Source: Streptomyces sp. NBC_00539 | Lineage (GTDB): Bacteria; Actinomycetota; Actinomycetes; Streptomycetales; Streptomycetaceae | Reading direction: 5' to 3' | DNA length: 64,000 nucleotides | Assembly (NCBI RefSeq): GCF_036346105.1 | Contig: NZ_CP107811.1 | Location: 5,785,501 to 5,849,500, forward strand | In this document: in pieces, positions 32,163-40,776 of the stretch | Layout: each line of letters begins with the position of its first letter | How positions within the stretch are numbered: position 1 is the stretch's first letter | The notes under the pieces: model-generated | What the model was told of the DNA's origin: nothing | The model's database searches: none | Seen by the model: the letters and a program-made list of their open reading frames with translations, nothing else | Position numbers and translations under genes: made by a program

Positions 32163-33533
32163 TCAGAGCCGTTCGGGAACAGGATTGCCCGCCGCCTCCA
32201 CCGCGCGCCGCACCGGCACCCGGGCCAGCAGCACGAAACCCAGTGCGAAGAACACCACCAACGAGATGATCGCCGTCCGGTAGCTGCCCGTCACCTGGTA
32301 CGTCAGGCCGAACACCAGCGGCCCCACCCAGCTCAGCCCCCGGTCGCTCATCTCGTACGCGGAGAAGTACTCGGCCTCCTTGCCCGCCGGCACCAGGTGC
32401 GAGAAGAGGGAACGCGACAGCGCCTGGCTGCCGCCGAGCACCAGCCCGATCATCGCGGCCAGGGCGAAGAACCAGACCGGGGTCCGCGCCGGCAGGAAGT
32501 AGCCGGCCGCCAGGGTCAGCGCCCAGGCCGCCAGGGAACCGAGGATCGTGCGCTTGGCGCCGTAGGTGCGCGCCAGCCGGCCCATCCCGAGCGCGCCCGC
32601 CACCGCCAGGACCTGCACCAGGAGCACCGCCACGATCAGCGTCGACTGCTCCAGCCCCAGCTCCTCCGACCCGTAGACCGAGGCCTGCGAGATCACGGTC
32701 TGCACGCCGTCGTTGTAGATCAGGTACGCCAGCAGGAACGACAGCGTCAGCGGGAAGCGGCGCATGTCCCGCAGCGTCGCGACCAGCTGCCGCCAGCCGC
32801 TGACCGGCGGGGCCGCCCCCGCCTCCCGCACCACCGCCCGGTCGCGCAGCCGGCGCAAAGGGATGATCGCGAAGGCGCCCCACCACAGGCCCGCCGAGGC
32901 CAGGCAGATCCGTACCGCCGTGCCCTCGGACACGCCGAAGGAGTCGTGGCCCTGGAACAGCACCAGGTTCAGGACCAGGACGAACGCGCCCGAGGTGTAC
33001 CCGAACGCCCAGCCCCGCGAGGAGACGGTGTCCCGCTCGTCCGGCGTGGCGATCTGCGGCAGGTAGGCGTTGTACAGCACCATCGAGACGGCCAGCGCCG
33101 CGTTCGCGACGACCAGCAGCAGCCCGCCCAGCAGGTAACGGTCCCCGCTGAGGAAGAACATCCCGGTGGTTGCCGCCGCGCCCGTGTAGGCAGCGGCCGC
33201 CAGCAGTGGTTTCTTGCGGCCGCCGCGGTCGGCCACCGCGCCGGCCAGCGGCATGATCAGCACGGCGACGATCACCGACACCGACACCGAGTACGCGAAG
33301 AAGGACCCCGCCCGGACCGGGACGCCCAGCGGGTGCACATAGCCCTCGGCGTCCGCCGCGGCCTTGGCCACCGCCGTCAGGTAGGGGCCGAGGAACACCG
33401 TGAGCACACTCGTCGAGTAGACCGAGCAGGCGAAATCGTAGAAGTACCAGCCGTGCTGTTCGCGCTTGCGGGCGACGGCGGATCTGCCGTCCTCCGCCCC
33501 CGGTTCCGCTTCGTCCGTCGTCTGCGCCGTCAT
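32163..33533 (-). CDS. MFS transporter of the UMF1/Atg22 type
   Basis: A 456-residue permease with 12 predicted membrane helices. The opening motif QHGWYFYDFACSVYSTSVLTVFLGPYL and the signature ADRGGRKKPLL between helices 2 and 3 match the UMF1/Atg22-like branch of the major facilitator superfamily, whose yeast member exports amino acids from the vacuole. Substrate here is unknown. The ATG at 33533 follows GAGGGG. The open frame continues far upstream over the phosphodiesterase gene, which is spurious. It lies 68 bases after the phosphodiesterase gene on the same strand, probably one transcript. Confidence 0.88.
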   Translation of the reverse strand: MTAQTTDEAEPGAEDGRSAVARKREQHGWYFYDFACSVYSTSVLTVFLGPYLTAVAKAAADAEGYVHPLGVPVRAGSFFAYSVSVSVIVAVLIMPLAGAVADRGGRKKPLLAAAAYTGAAATTGMFFLSGDRYLLGGLLLVVANAALAVSMVLYNAYLPQIATPDERDTVSSRGWAFGYTSGAFVLVLNLVLFQGHDSFGVSEGTAVRICLASAGLWWGAFAIIPLRRLRDRAVVREAGAAPPVSGWRQLVATLRDMRRFPLTLSFLLAYLIYNDGVQTVISQASVYGSEELGLEQSTLIVAVLLVQVLAVAGALGMGRLARTYGAKRTILGSLAAWALTLAAGYFLPARTPVWFFALAAMIGLVLGGSQALSRSLFSHLVPAGKEAEYFSAYEMSDRGLSWVGPLVFGLTYQVTGSYRTAIISLVVFFALGFVLLARVPVRRAVEAAGNPVPERL

Positions 33534-33601
33534 CCGGTGTCCCCTCGCTGTTCCCCGTACCGCCGCGGCCGTCCGGGCCCGCGAGCGGGCCCGCCGGGCG
33601 G

Positions 33602-34372
33602 TCAGGCCCAGGCTCCGCGGCGGTCCAGCACCGTGCGCAAGATGTCGATCCGGTCGGTCATGATGCCATCCACACCGAGGTCGAGAAGAGCCTCCATGCG
33701 TTCCGGTTCGTTCACGGTCCAGACGTGCACCTGGAGCCCGCGCGCGTGCGCCGTCCGCACGAAGCGCCGGTCGACCACCCGTACGCCGGCCTGGCTCTCC
33801 GGGACCTGCGCCGCCACCGCTCCCACCCGCAGGGCCGCCGGGATGGCGTACGAGCGCAGCCGCAGCCCGAGCACGCCCAGCACCCCGTACGAGGTCGCCA
33901 GCCGCGGACCCGCGATCCGGTGGGCCCGGGCCACCCGGCTCTCCGAGAACGAACCCACGCACACCCGGTCCCACGCCCCGGCCCGGGCGATCAGGTTGAC
34001 CAGCGGGTACAGCGCGGACTCGGCCTTGATGTCGACGTTCCAGCGGGCTTCGGGAAACTCCTCCAGCAGGTCCTCCAGGAGCGACAGCGGCTCCGTCCCG
34101 GCCACCCGGGCGGCCTTGACCTGCTTCCACGGCAGCTCGGCGATCCGGCCGCGCGCGTCCGTGACCCGGTCCAGGGTGGCGTCGTGGAAGGCGACCAGCT
34201 TGCCGTCGGCGGTGGCGTGCACATCGGTCTCGAAGTACCGGTAGCCCGCCCCGGCGGCCCGCCGGAAGGCGGCCGCGGTGTTCTCCAGGCCGTCGGCCGC
34301 ACCACCCCGGTGCGCGAAGGGGATCGGAGCCGGGTGGTCGAGATACGGATGGCGAAGGCGTACGTGCGTCAC
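33602..34372 (-). CDS. Glycerophosphodiester phosphodiesterase
   Basis: A 256-residue cytosolic GDPD-fold enzyme that cleaves glycerophosphodiesters to glycerol-3-phosphate and an alcohol. The catalytic motifs are FAHRGGA, ENT and ETDVHATADGKLVAFHD near the N-terminus, then WNVDIKAESA and the late VHVWTVNEPERME with DGIMTDR. There is no signal peptide, unlike secreted GlpQ proteins. The start is GTG at 34372 (VTHVRLRHPYL), with no strong ribosome site. It is divergent from a MocR-type regulator across 201 bases, so it could be its target. Confidence 0.92.
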   Translation of the reverse strand: MTHVRLRHPYLDHPAPIPFAHRGGAADGLENTAAAFRRAAGAGYRYFETDVHATADGKLVAFHDATLDRVTDARGRIAELPWKQVKAARVAGTEPLSLLEDLLEEFPEARWNVDIKAESALYPLVNLIARAGAWDRVCVGSFSESRVARAHRIAGPRLATSYGVLGVLGLRLRSYAIPAALRVGAVAAQVPESQAGVRVVDRRFVRTAHARGLQVHVWTVNEPERMEALLDLGVDGIMTDRIDILRTVLDRRGAWA

Positions 34373-34573
34373 GGCGGCAGTATGCCCGTTGTCACCGGTG
34401 GGACGTGAGCGGCCGGACGGACGCACGGTGAACTGCGGGTCCTCCCGGCCCGAGGGACGGGCCCCCTGGCCCGAATGGACCGCTCCATGACACCCTGACC
34501 CGGCAGGAGCAATCCAATACCGGCCCCCGAACCGGCCGGTCGCGGCCAATTCGACGAAGGTGGACCGGACAGC

Positions 34574-36076
34574 ATGGCTCAGTGGACCTCGGCGGTCGGT
34601 GCCGCACAGCTCGCCCGTCTGATCACCTCGCAGCAGGACCGGCCGCCCGTACCCGGCGCCCGCAAGCCCCCCGCCTACCGCCTGCTCGCCGACGGCATCC
34701 GCCTCCTCGTCCTCGAAGGCCGCGTCCCCGTCGCCGCCCGGCTGCCCGCCGAACGCGAGCTGGCCGTCGCGCTCTCCCTCAGCCGCACCACCGTCGCCGC
34801 CGCCTACGAGGCCCTGCGCGGCGAGGGCTTCCTCGAATCCCGGCGCGGGGCCGGCAGCTGGACCGCCGTCCCCGCCGGGAACCCGCTGCCCTCCCGCGGC
34901 CTGGAGCCCCTGCCGCCCGAGTCCCTCGGCTCGATGATCGACCTCGGCTGCGCCGCCCTGCCGGCGCCCGAACCCTGGCTCACCAAGGCCGTCCAGGGCG
35001 CACTGGAGGAACTGCCGCCCTACGCCCACACCCACGGCGACTACCCCGCCGGGCTGCCCGCGCTGCGCCGGATGCTCGCCGACCGCTACACCGAACGCGG
35101 CATCCCCACCATGCCCGAGCAGATCATGGTCACCACCGGCGCGATGGGCGCCATCGACGCCATCTGCAGCCTCTTCGCGGGCCGCGGCGAGCGCATCGCC
35201 GTCGAATCACCCTCCTACGCCAACATCCTCCAGCTCATGCGCGCCGCCGGCGTGCGCCTCGTACCCGTCGCGATGGCCTCCGGGCTCGGCGGCTGGGACA
35301 TGGACGTGTGGCGCCAGGTGCTGCGGGACTCCGCGCCGCGCCTGGCCTACGTCGTCGCCGACTTCCACAACCCGACCGGCGCGCTCGCCTCCGACGAACA
35401 GCGCCGTGCCATGGTCGAGGCGGCCCGCTCCGCCGGCACCGTCCTGGTCGCCGACGAGACGATGGCCGAACTCCGGCTGGACCCCCAGCTCGCCATGCCC
35501 CGCCCGGTCTGCTCCTTCGACCCGGCCGGCTCCACCGTCATCACCGTCGGCTCCGCCAGCAAGGCGTTCTGGGCCGGCATGCGCATCGGGTGGGTCCGCG
35601 CCGCCCCCGACGTCATCCGCAGCCTGGTCGCCGCGCGCGCCTACGCCGACCTCGGCACCCCGGTACTGGAGCAGCTCGCGGTGAACTGGCTGATGCGCAC
35701 CGGCGGCTGGGAGGAGGCCGTCGGGATCCGCCGGGTCCAGGCCCGGGACAACCGTGACGCGCTGGTCGCGGCGGTGCGCCGGGAGCTGCCCGACTGGGAG
35801 TTCCAGGTCCCGCTGGGCGGCCTCACGCTGTGGGCCCGGGCGGGCGGACTGTCCGGGTCACGGCTCGCCGAGGTGGGGGAGAGGGTCGGCGTGCGCGTCC
35901 CCTCGGGCCCCCGGTTCGGGGTGGACGGGGCGTTCGAGGGATACGTCCGGCTGCCGTTCACCGTGGGCGGGCCGGTCGCGGACGAGGCCGCCGCACGGCT
36001 GGCGGCGGCGGCCCGGCTGGTCGGTACGGGAGCGGGCGGCAGCGGGGCGGAGCCGCCGCGCACGTTCGTCGCGTAG
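34574..36076 (+). CDS. MocR-family (GntR-HTH plus aminotransferase) regulator
   Basis: A 500-residue fusion: an N-terminal GntR winged helix (about 40-110, with LPAERELAVALSLSRTTVAAAYEAL) and a class I aminotransferase-like domain binding pyridoxal phosphate. The Schiff-base lysine is in TVGSASKAFWAGMRIGW, and GAMGAIDAI and DFHNPTGALA are cofactor-site motifs. MocR proteins sense PLP or amino acids and usually act on a divergent gene, here the glycerophosphodiesterase. The tail is Ala/Gly-rich. Whether the domain still transaminates is unknown. Confidence 0.92.
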   Translation: MAQWTSAVGAAQLARLITSQQDRPPVPGARKPPAYRLLADGIRLLVLEGRVPVAARLPAERELAVALSLSRTTVAAAYEALRGEGFLESRRGAGSWTAVPAGNPLPSRGLEPLPPESLGSMIDLGCAALPAPEPWLTKAVQGALEELPPYAHTHGDYPAGLPALRRMLADRYTERGIPTMPEQIMVTTGAMGAIDAICSLFAGRGERIAVESPSYANILQLMRAAGVRLVPVAMASGLGGWDMDVWRQVLRDSAPRLAYVVADFHNPTGALASDEQRRAMVEAARSAGTVLVADETMAELRLDPQLAMPRPVCSFDPAGSTVITVGSASKAFWAGMRIGWVRAAPDVIRSLVAARAYADLGTPVLEQLAVNWLMRTGGWEEAVGIRRVQARDNRDALVAAVRRELPDWEFQVPLGGLTLWARAGGLSGSRLAEVGERVGVRVPSGPRFGVDGAFEGYVRLPFTVGGPVADEAAARLAAAARLVGTGAGGSGAEPPRTFVA

Positions 36077-36121
36077 GCCGTCCGGGGGCGTGTGGCGGGG
36101 TGAGAGGGGCCTGTGGCGGGC

Positions 36122-37843
36122 TCAGGGCCCCACGGGCCACGGCCCGCGGGCCTTCGGTGTCTCCGCCGGGACCTCCTCCCGCACCGCCTGAGGCTCCTCC
36201 CGTGCCTCCGTCGCGCCGCTCCCGTCCTCCTCGGCGTCGATCGACGGCGCCTGTGCCTGGGGCGGCGGCTGGACGATGCGCAGCGGGACGGCCGGGGCGG
36301 CGTGCTGCAGCGCCGCGGGCCTCGGCGCACGCCGCTCCGCCCGCTCCGGCAGGAGCTCCGTCACCGCCTGGCGGTGCGCCGGGTACGTGGCGTCGTCGTA
36401 CGGGTCCGGCGTGGCCGGCACCTGGAGGCGCAGGACGGGACCCGCCCCGAGCCGGGCGTACCCGCGGCCCGGCGGTACCTGCGCCGTCGGCGTCGTGTGC
36501 GGAGGCATCCCCAGCACTTCGGCGATCTGCTGGATCCCGGCGGGGCCGAGCACGACCCGGGCCCGGGTGTGCTGCCAGACGGCGTCGCCCAGCAGGTCCA
36601 GCTGGTCGAACTGCTCGGCCACCACCACCGTGACGTGGACGCCGCGCCCGTGCCGCAGCGGCACCTGGAGCCGCCCCAGCGGATCCGGCCCGTCGTCGGC
36701 CGCGGCCAGGTGCGCGAGCACGCTGGGCCGGTCCAGGAGGATCCACAGCGGGCGGCGGGTGTCCTCGGGCATGGCTCCCCCCGACTCCCGGGCCCGTTGG
36801 GCTGCGGTCAGCCGCCGCTCGGTCTCCTGCGCCGCCCACTCCAAGGTGGCCTGCGCCCCGCTCGGACCGCACTCGACCGCGAGCACGCCCGCCCGGCCGG
36901 CGAGGCACGCGTACTCGCCGCTGCCCGCGCCCTCGACGACCAGCACCTCCCCACCGTGCCGCAGCGCCTGCAGGGCGATCGAGCGCAGCAGGGTGGTGGT
37001 GCCGCTGCCGGGCTGGCCGGCCGCCAGCAGGTGCGGCTCCGTGGAGCGGGGCCCGGTGCGCCAGATCACCGGCGGCACGTCGTGCGGCTCGCCGGCCGCC
37101 AGGACGGGCAGCGTGCGCTGCACGCTCCCGGCGTCGGTGAACCCGAGGACGATCTCCCCGGGGGCGGTCACGAACGGCTGGGCGGCGATGCCCGTCGGCA
37201 GCGCCTCCAGCACCCGCAGGTCGAGCTGGTTGCCCTCCTCGTCCCAGTGGAAGAGGTACTCCCGCCCCCGCCCGGACTTGGCGTGCAGCAGTGCCTCGAT
37301 CCGGGCCCGGGCTGCGGGCTCGCCGTCGGTGAAGTAGGCCGGGTAGCGGATGCGCAGGCGGGTGACGCGGCCCGATCCGTCGAACGTGTGGTCGCTGAAC
37401 GCCTGGTCCCAGCTCCCGCCGTGGGTGAACAGGGGACTGGGGTCCTCCGGGACGGAGAAGTACGGCACGAGGGCCTCGTAGAGCGAGCGCAGGCGTTCGG
37501 CCTCGGCCTCGCTCGGGCCGGTCTTCACGGGGGTGCGCGCCCGGCCGTGCCAGGCGGCCGCCGCCATCAGGGTGAGCAGGCCGAGGAGGGGACCGTAGGG
37601 CACGAGGGCCAGGACGAGGACGACGGCGGCCCCCAGGAACAGCGCGGGCCCGCGCTTGTCCTTGGGGGTGTCGGCCCACTTGCGCCGCCCGGCGGCCGCC
37701 AGGACGCGCAGGCCCCGCCCGATGACGATCAGCGGATGGAGGACGTCCGTGGCGCTGTCGGCAGCCGTGCGGGCGAGGTCGCGACCCCGGGTCAGCGACG
37801 TGGTGCCGCCGAGGAGGATGCGGGGGAGTGGGCGCCGGGCCAC
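36122..37843 (-). CDS. sffA: SffA-like SpoIIIE/FtsK-type protein with altered P-loop
   Basis: A 573-residue protein with one or two membrane helices near residues 68-95, then an FtsK/TraB-like domain and a Pro/Glu-rich tail. It follows a 64-residue SmeA-like gene; in S. coelicolor the smeA-sffA pair (SCO1415-1416) acts in sporulation, SmeA guiding the septal SffA. The presumed Walker A reads GQPGSGTTTLLRS, with Thr where the invariant Lys should be, and the Walker B region reads PLWILLDRPS without the usual acidic pair. It may not hydrolyse ATP. The GTG start follows AGGAGA. Confidence 0.8.
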   Translation of the reverse strand: MARRPLPRILLGGTTSLTRGRDLARTAADSATDVLHPLIVIGRGLRVLAAAGRRKWADTPKDKRGPALFLGAAVVLVLALVPYGPLLGLLTLMAAAAWHGRARTPVKTGPSEAEAERLRSLYEALVPYFSVPEDPSPLFTHGGSWDQAFSDHTFDGSGRVTRLRIRYPAYFTDGEPAARARIEALLHAKSGRGREYLFHWDEEGNQLDLRVLEALPTGIAAQPFVTAPGEIVLGFTDAGSVQRTLPVLAAGEPHDVPPVIWRTGPRSTEPHLLAAGQPGSGTTTLLRSIALQALRHGGEVLVVEGAGSGEYACLAGRAGVLAVECGPSGAQATLEWAAQETERRLTAAQRARESGGAMPEDTRRPLWILLDRPSVLAHLAAADDGPDPLGRLQVPLRHGRGVHVTVVVAEQFDQLDLLGDAVWQHTRARVVLGPAGIQQIAEVLGMPPHTTPTAQVPPGRGYARLGAGPVLRLQVPATPDPYDDATYPAHRQAVTELLPERAERRAPRPAALQHAAPAVPLRIVQPPPQAQAPSIDAEEDGSGATEAREEPQAVREEVPAETPKARGPWPVGP

Positions 37844-37971
37844 GGGCGTCTCCTGGAGTTGTGGTGTGGCGGGACGGTGCGGTCGGGGACGGGAGGTGCG
37901 GGGGCGGGCCCGGCGGCGGACGGCCCGTCAGGCCGGCCCGGGCCGGCCGGCCTGAACGGCGGACGGCGGGC

Positions 37972-38166
37972 TCAGAGCTTGATCCCGCCCAGCAGGCTGG
38001 CGAGGCTCGCCGTGCTCGCCGTGATGCTCGGGGCGATGGCGGAGCCGGCGAGGAAGAAGCCGAACAGCGAGCACACGAACGCGTGGGTCAGCTTCATCCC
38101 GTCCTTCTTGAAGAAGAGGAAGCAGATGATGCCGAGCAGAACGACGCCTGAGATGGACAGGACCAT
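37972..38166 (-). CDS. smeA: SmeA-like small membrane protein
   Basis: A 64-residue protein with two hydrophobic helices (VLSISGVVLLGIICFLFF and HAFVCSLFGFFLAGSAIA) joined by a short KKDGMKLT loop, ending in a Ser/Ala-rich tail. Size, layout and position before the sffA-like gene match SmeA of S. coelicolor, which is needed for normal spore chromosome segregation and wall thickening and brings SffA to septa. The ATG at 38166 follows AGGAGA. The open frame upstream is spurious. Developmental control is expected by analogy; no whi-type site was identified. Confidence 0.85.
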   Translation of the reverse strand: MVLSISGVVLLGIICFLFFKKDGMKLTHAFVCSLFGFFLAGSAIAPSITASTASLASLLGGIKL

Positions 38167-38533
38167 GACGACTTCTCCTGGTGGGTGGGGACGTGGGACG
38201 GTCACCATCAGTTCTTCCAGGCTCACAGAAAGTATCAATGCGACAAAAGGTGCATCCGGGTGAATCTCGTCGCCTTTCACTTGACTGGCCGCTCCCGGCT
38301 GGCGCGGCGGCGTCGAAGCGGTCATGGGGGCGTCCGGCGCACGGGCGGACGGGTGAACCGGGCCGGGGTGAACCGGGTCAAGGGTGATCTTTGCCTCAGG
38401 TCGTCCCCGCCATGTGCGGACCCGGGCGCTACTCTGGCGATTCACCCGTACGGACGCAGTTCCGTACGCCCCCCTGCCCTCCCGGCCTGGGGAAACTCTT
38501 GCCGACGACAGTGAGTGAAAGGCGGTACGGACC
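38167..38533. other. Divergent promoter region between smeA and the ankyrin gene
   Basis: This 367-base stretch has no gene. A -10-like TACTCT lies at 38430-38435 toward the ankyrin gene, followed by an 8-bp inverted repeat CGTACGGA (38447-38454) with TCCGTACG (38461-38468). The sequence GGTGAACCGGG occurs twice near 38350-38375. On the smeA side, a GATACT-like box lies in the A/T-rich segment near 38228-38245. All assignments are tentative. Confidence 0.4.
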
Positions 38534-38956
38534 ATGAGCGAGCACACCCCGGAGGGCCCCGGCTCCCAGGACGTTCCCGACGCGGACGTCATCGAGCTGG
38601 CCACCAAGATCTTCGACCTCGCCCGGCAGGGGCAGACCGCCGCGCTGACCGCCTACCTCGACGCCGGGGTCCCGGCGAACCTCACCAACGACCGGGGCGA
38701 CACCCTCGTCATGCTCGCCGCCTACCACGGTCACGCCGAAGCCGTCACCGCCCTGCTGGCCCGGGGCGCCGAGGCCGACCGCGCCAACGACCGCGGGCAG
38801 ACCCCCCTCGCGGGCGCCGTCTTCAAGGGCGAGGAGGCCGTCATCCGCGCCCTGCTCGCCGGCGGGGCCGACCCGTACGCCGGCACCCCCTCCGCCGTGG
38901 ACACGGCGCGCATGTTCGCCAAGGCCGACCTGCTGGAACTTTTCGGAGCCAAGTAA
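38534..38956 (+). CDS. Ankyrin-repeat protein
   Basis: A 140-residue soluble protein made of about three ankyrin repeats (about 37-70, 71-103, 104-136), each with the pattern DRGDTLVMLAAYHGHAEAV then LLARGAEADRAN. Such proteins mediate protein binding; in bacteria small ankyrin proteins often sit beside catalases or other enzymes. No enzyme neighbour is present and the partner is unknown. The ATG follows AAAGGCGG. It stands alone, divergent from smeA. Confidence 0.88.
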   Translation: MSEHTPEGPGSQDVPDADVIELATKIFDLARQGQTAALTAYLDAGVPANLTNDRGDTLVMLAAYHGHAEAVTALLARGAEADRANDRGQTPLAGAVFKGEEAVIRALLAGGADPYAGTPSAVDTARMFAKADLLELFGAK

Positions 38957-39188
38957 TCCGCTTCCGGCCGGTACCGGGCGGGCTCCTACCCCTCCCGGAC
39001 CTCACGGGTTGGTCACGGGAGACGTAAATGTGGTCGCGGCACACAAACCGCCTGGGTCATCATGGCGTCGGATTCGATTCGCGGACATGACGGACGGGCA
39101 GGAGCGGGCTGGACACGAACGCCGTTCCGCCCACCCCCGCCGAACCGGCCGTACTGATCGCGAAGCACCGACGGAGAGTGAGAAGGCA

Positions 39189-39251
39189 ATGGTCTACATC
39201 GAGCGGAACAAGACGGCGAACGTCCTCACATGCTGTTACGCGGCCCTGTGA
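39189..39251 (+). CDS. Possible 20-residue peptide gene upstream of the HEAT-repeat gene
   Basis: An ATG at 39189 with a strong purine-rich ribosome site (GGAGAGTGAGAAGG) opens a frame of only 20 codons, MVYIERNKTANVLTCCYAAL, then TGA. It ends 46 bases before the HEAT-repeat gene. The paired cysteines and hydrophobic end are unlike random G/C-rich sequence, and third positions are less G/C-rich than in long genes. It could be a leader peptide or a small regulatory or modified peptide. The longer in-frame extension from 39009 looks non-coding. Confidence 0.4.
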   Translation: MVYIERNKTANVLTCCYAAL

Positions 39252-39297
39252 ATCCCGATTCCCGGTTGCGTCCCCAGCTTGATTTGAGGCCATTCCC

Positions 39298-40695
39298 ATG
39301 TTCGAACCAGTCATAGCGCCGAGCGGCACCCTGCTCGGACTCCTCCAGCGGGGCCGCGGCGACGGCACGCTGCACGCGCTCGCGGCGCCCAGGGCAGAGG
39401 CCCTCGCGGCCCTCGACCAGTGCGTCATCAGCGATCCGCGCCAGGACTGGCAGGTCGAGAACCGCTCGCTGTACTACGCCCGTCTCTACCTGGACCTCGA
39501 CGGTCCCCTCGGCGCGATCGAAGCCCACCTCTTCGCCGCCGACGACCTCCTCGACGAGGACGAGCACCGCACCGGCCTCGCCCTGTCCGTGCTCGGCCAC
39601 CTCGCCGCCTACGGACGCGACGACGCGCTGATGCTGTTGCGCCGCTACGCCGCCTGCGGCGCGAACTGGTCCTGGGCCCTGGACGAACTCGCCCTGCGCG
39701 ACGACGACGAAGGCCTGCGCTCCCTGGCCGCGCCCGTACTCGCCCGCTTCCCCGCCACGGAGGAAGGCGGGGCGCTGCTGGCCGCCACCGTCCGCGACGC
39801 CTACGAGCCCCGGCCGTGGAGGCTGTGGGAGGAGAGCGCCGCCTACGGGGAGCGGCTGCGCGCCGCCCGGCAGCAGGGCTCCTTCGACCGTTGGCAGCGC
39901 CAGCTCACCCCCAAGGGCCCCCAGCCCGGCTGGGGCGTCGAGGCCGTCTTCGAATGGGCCGCCGACGGACTGCGCCGCGGCACCCCGCTGCACGTGCCGG
40001 CCGCCCGGTGCCTGGCCGCCGTCGCCGCGCCCGAGGACCGCCCGGCCATCCTCGCGGCCGCCGCCGGCGCACACGGGGAGGCCGCCCGGGCCACGGCCCT
40101 GCACCACCTCGTCCTCGCCGAACCGGAGAACCCGGCCGTGCTGGACCTCATCGAAGCCGCCGGGGACGAAGCCGCCGTGGCCGCCTACGAGCGCATGTGC
40201 GGCCCCGCGGCCGTCGAGCGGGCCCGCCAGTGGATCCACCGCCCCGACGCCCTCGGAGCCGCCGCCGGCGCCCTGCTCGCCGCCCGCGGCTCAGCCGAAG
40301 ACGCCCGGCTGGTCCTCGGCGCCCTGCGCTCCACGGTCCGCGGCCACGGCCCCGACACGCAGCGCCTCTTCGCCCTCGTCGACGGCGCCGGCCGCCTGGC
40401 GATCGGCTGCGCGGCGCCGGTGCTGCGCCACATCTACCGCGAAACCTCCTCGTCCCACCTGCGCGGACGCGCGGCCCGGGCCCTGGCCAGCACGGACGCC
40501 TCCTTCGCGGCCGGCTTCGCCGTCGAGTGCCTCTGGGACTGCGAGGAGACCACCCGCGAGGTGGCCGCCCGCCACGCCGAGACGGCCGACGCCCGCGTGG
40601 CCCCCCGCCTGCGCCGCCTGGCGGCCGACCCGGCGGAGGAGGAGGACGTCCAGTCGGCGGTCCGCAGCCGCATCGCCCCGGAGTCGGCGGTGTAG
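39298..40695 (+). CDS. HEAT-repeat protein
   Basis: A 465-residue all-helical soluble protein. Repeated helix pairs such as LALSVLGHLAAYGRDDALMLLRRYA, PVLRHIYRETSSSHLRGRAARALAS and the closing VAARHAETADARVAPRLRRLAAD match HEAT/PBS-lyase-like repeats used for protein binding. No catalytic motif was found. A GAGG ribosome site lies before the ATG. A possible 20-residue peptide gene precedes it and may be co-transcribed. Function unknown. Confidence 0.85.
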   Translation: MFEPVIAPSGTLLGLLQRGRGDGTLHALAAPRAEALAALDQCVISDPRQDWQVENRSLYYARLYLDLDGPLGAIEAHLFAADDLLDEDEHRTGLALSVLGHLAAYGRDDALMLLRRYAACGANWSWALDELALRDDDEGLRSLAAPVLARFPATEEGGALLAATVRDAYEPRPWRLWEESAAYGERLRAARQQGSFDRWQRQLTPKGPQPGWGVEAVFEWAADGLRRGTPLHVPAARCLAAVAAPEDRPAILAAAAGAHGEAARATALHHLVLAEPENPAVLDLIEAAGDEAAVAAYERMCGPAAVERARQWIHRPDALGAAAGALLAARGSAEDARLVLGALRSTVRGHGPDTQRLFALVDGAGRLAIGCAAPVLRHIYRETSSSHLRGRAARALASTDASFAAGFAVECLWDCEETTREVAARHAETADARVAPRLRRLAADPAEEEDVQSAVRSRIAPESAV

Positions 40696-40776
40696 CGGGC
40701 GCGCGGGGGCATGCCGGCTCCGCCTGCGTGCGGGGGCCCGGCGGCTCCGCCTGTGCCGGCGTGCGGGGCCCGCCGG

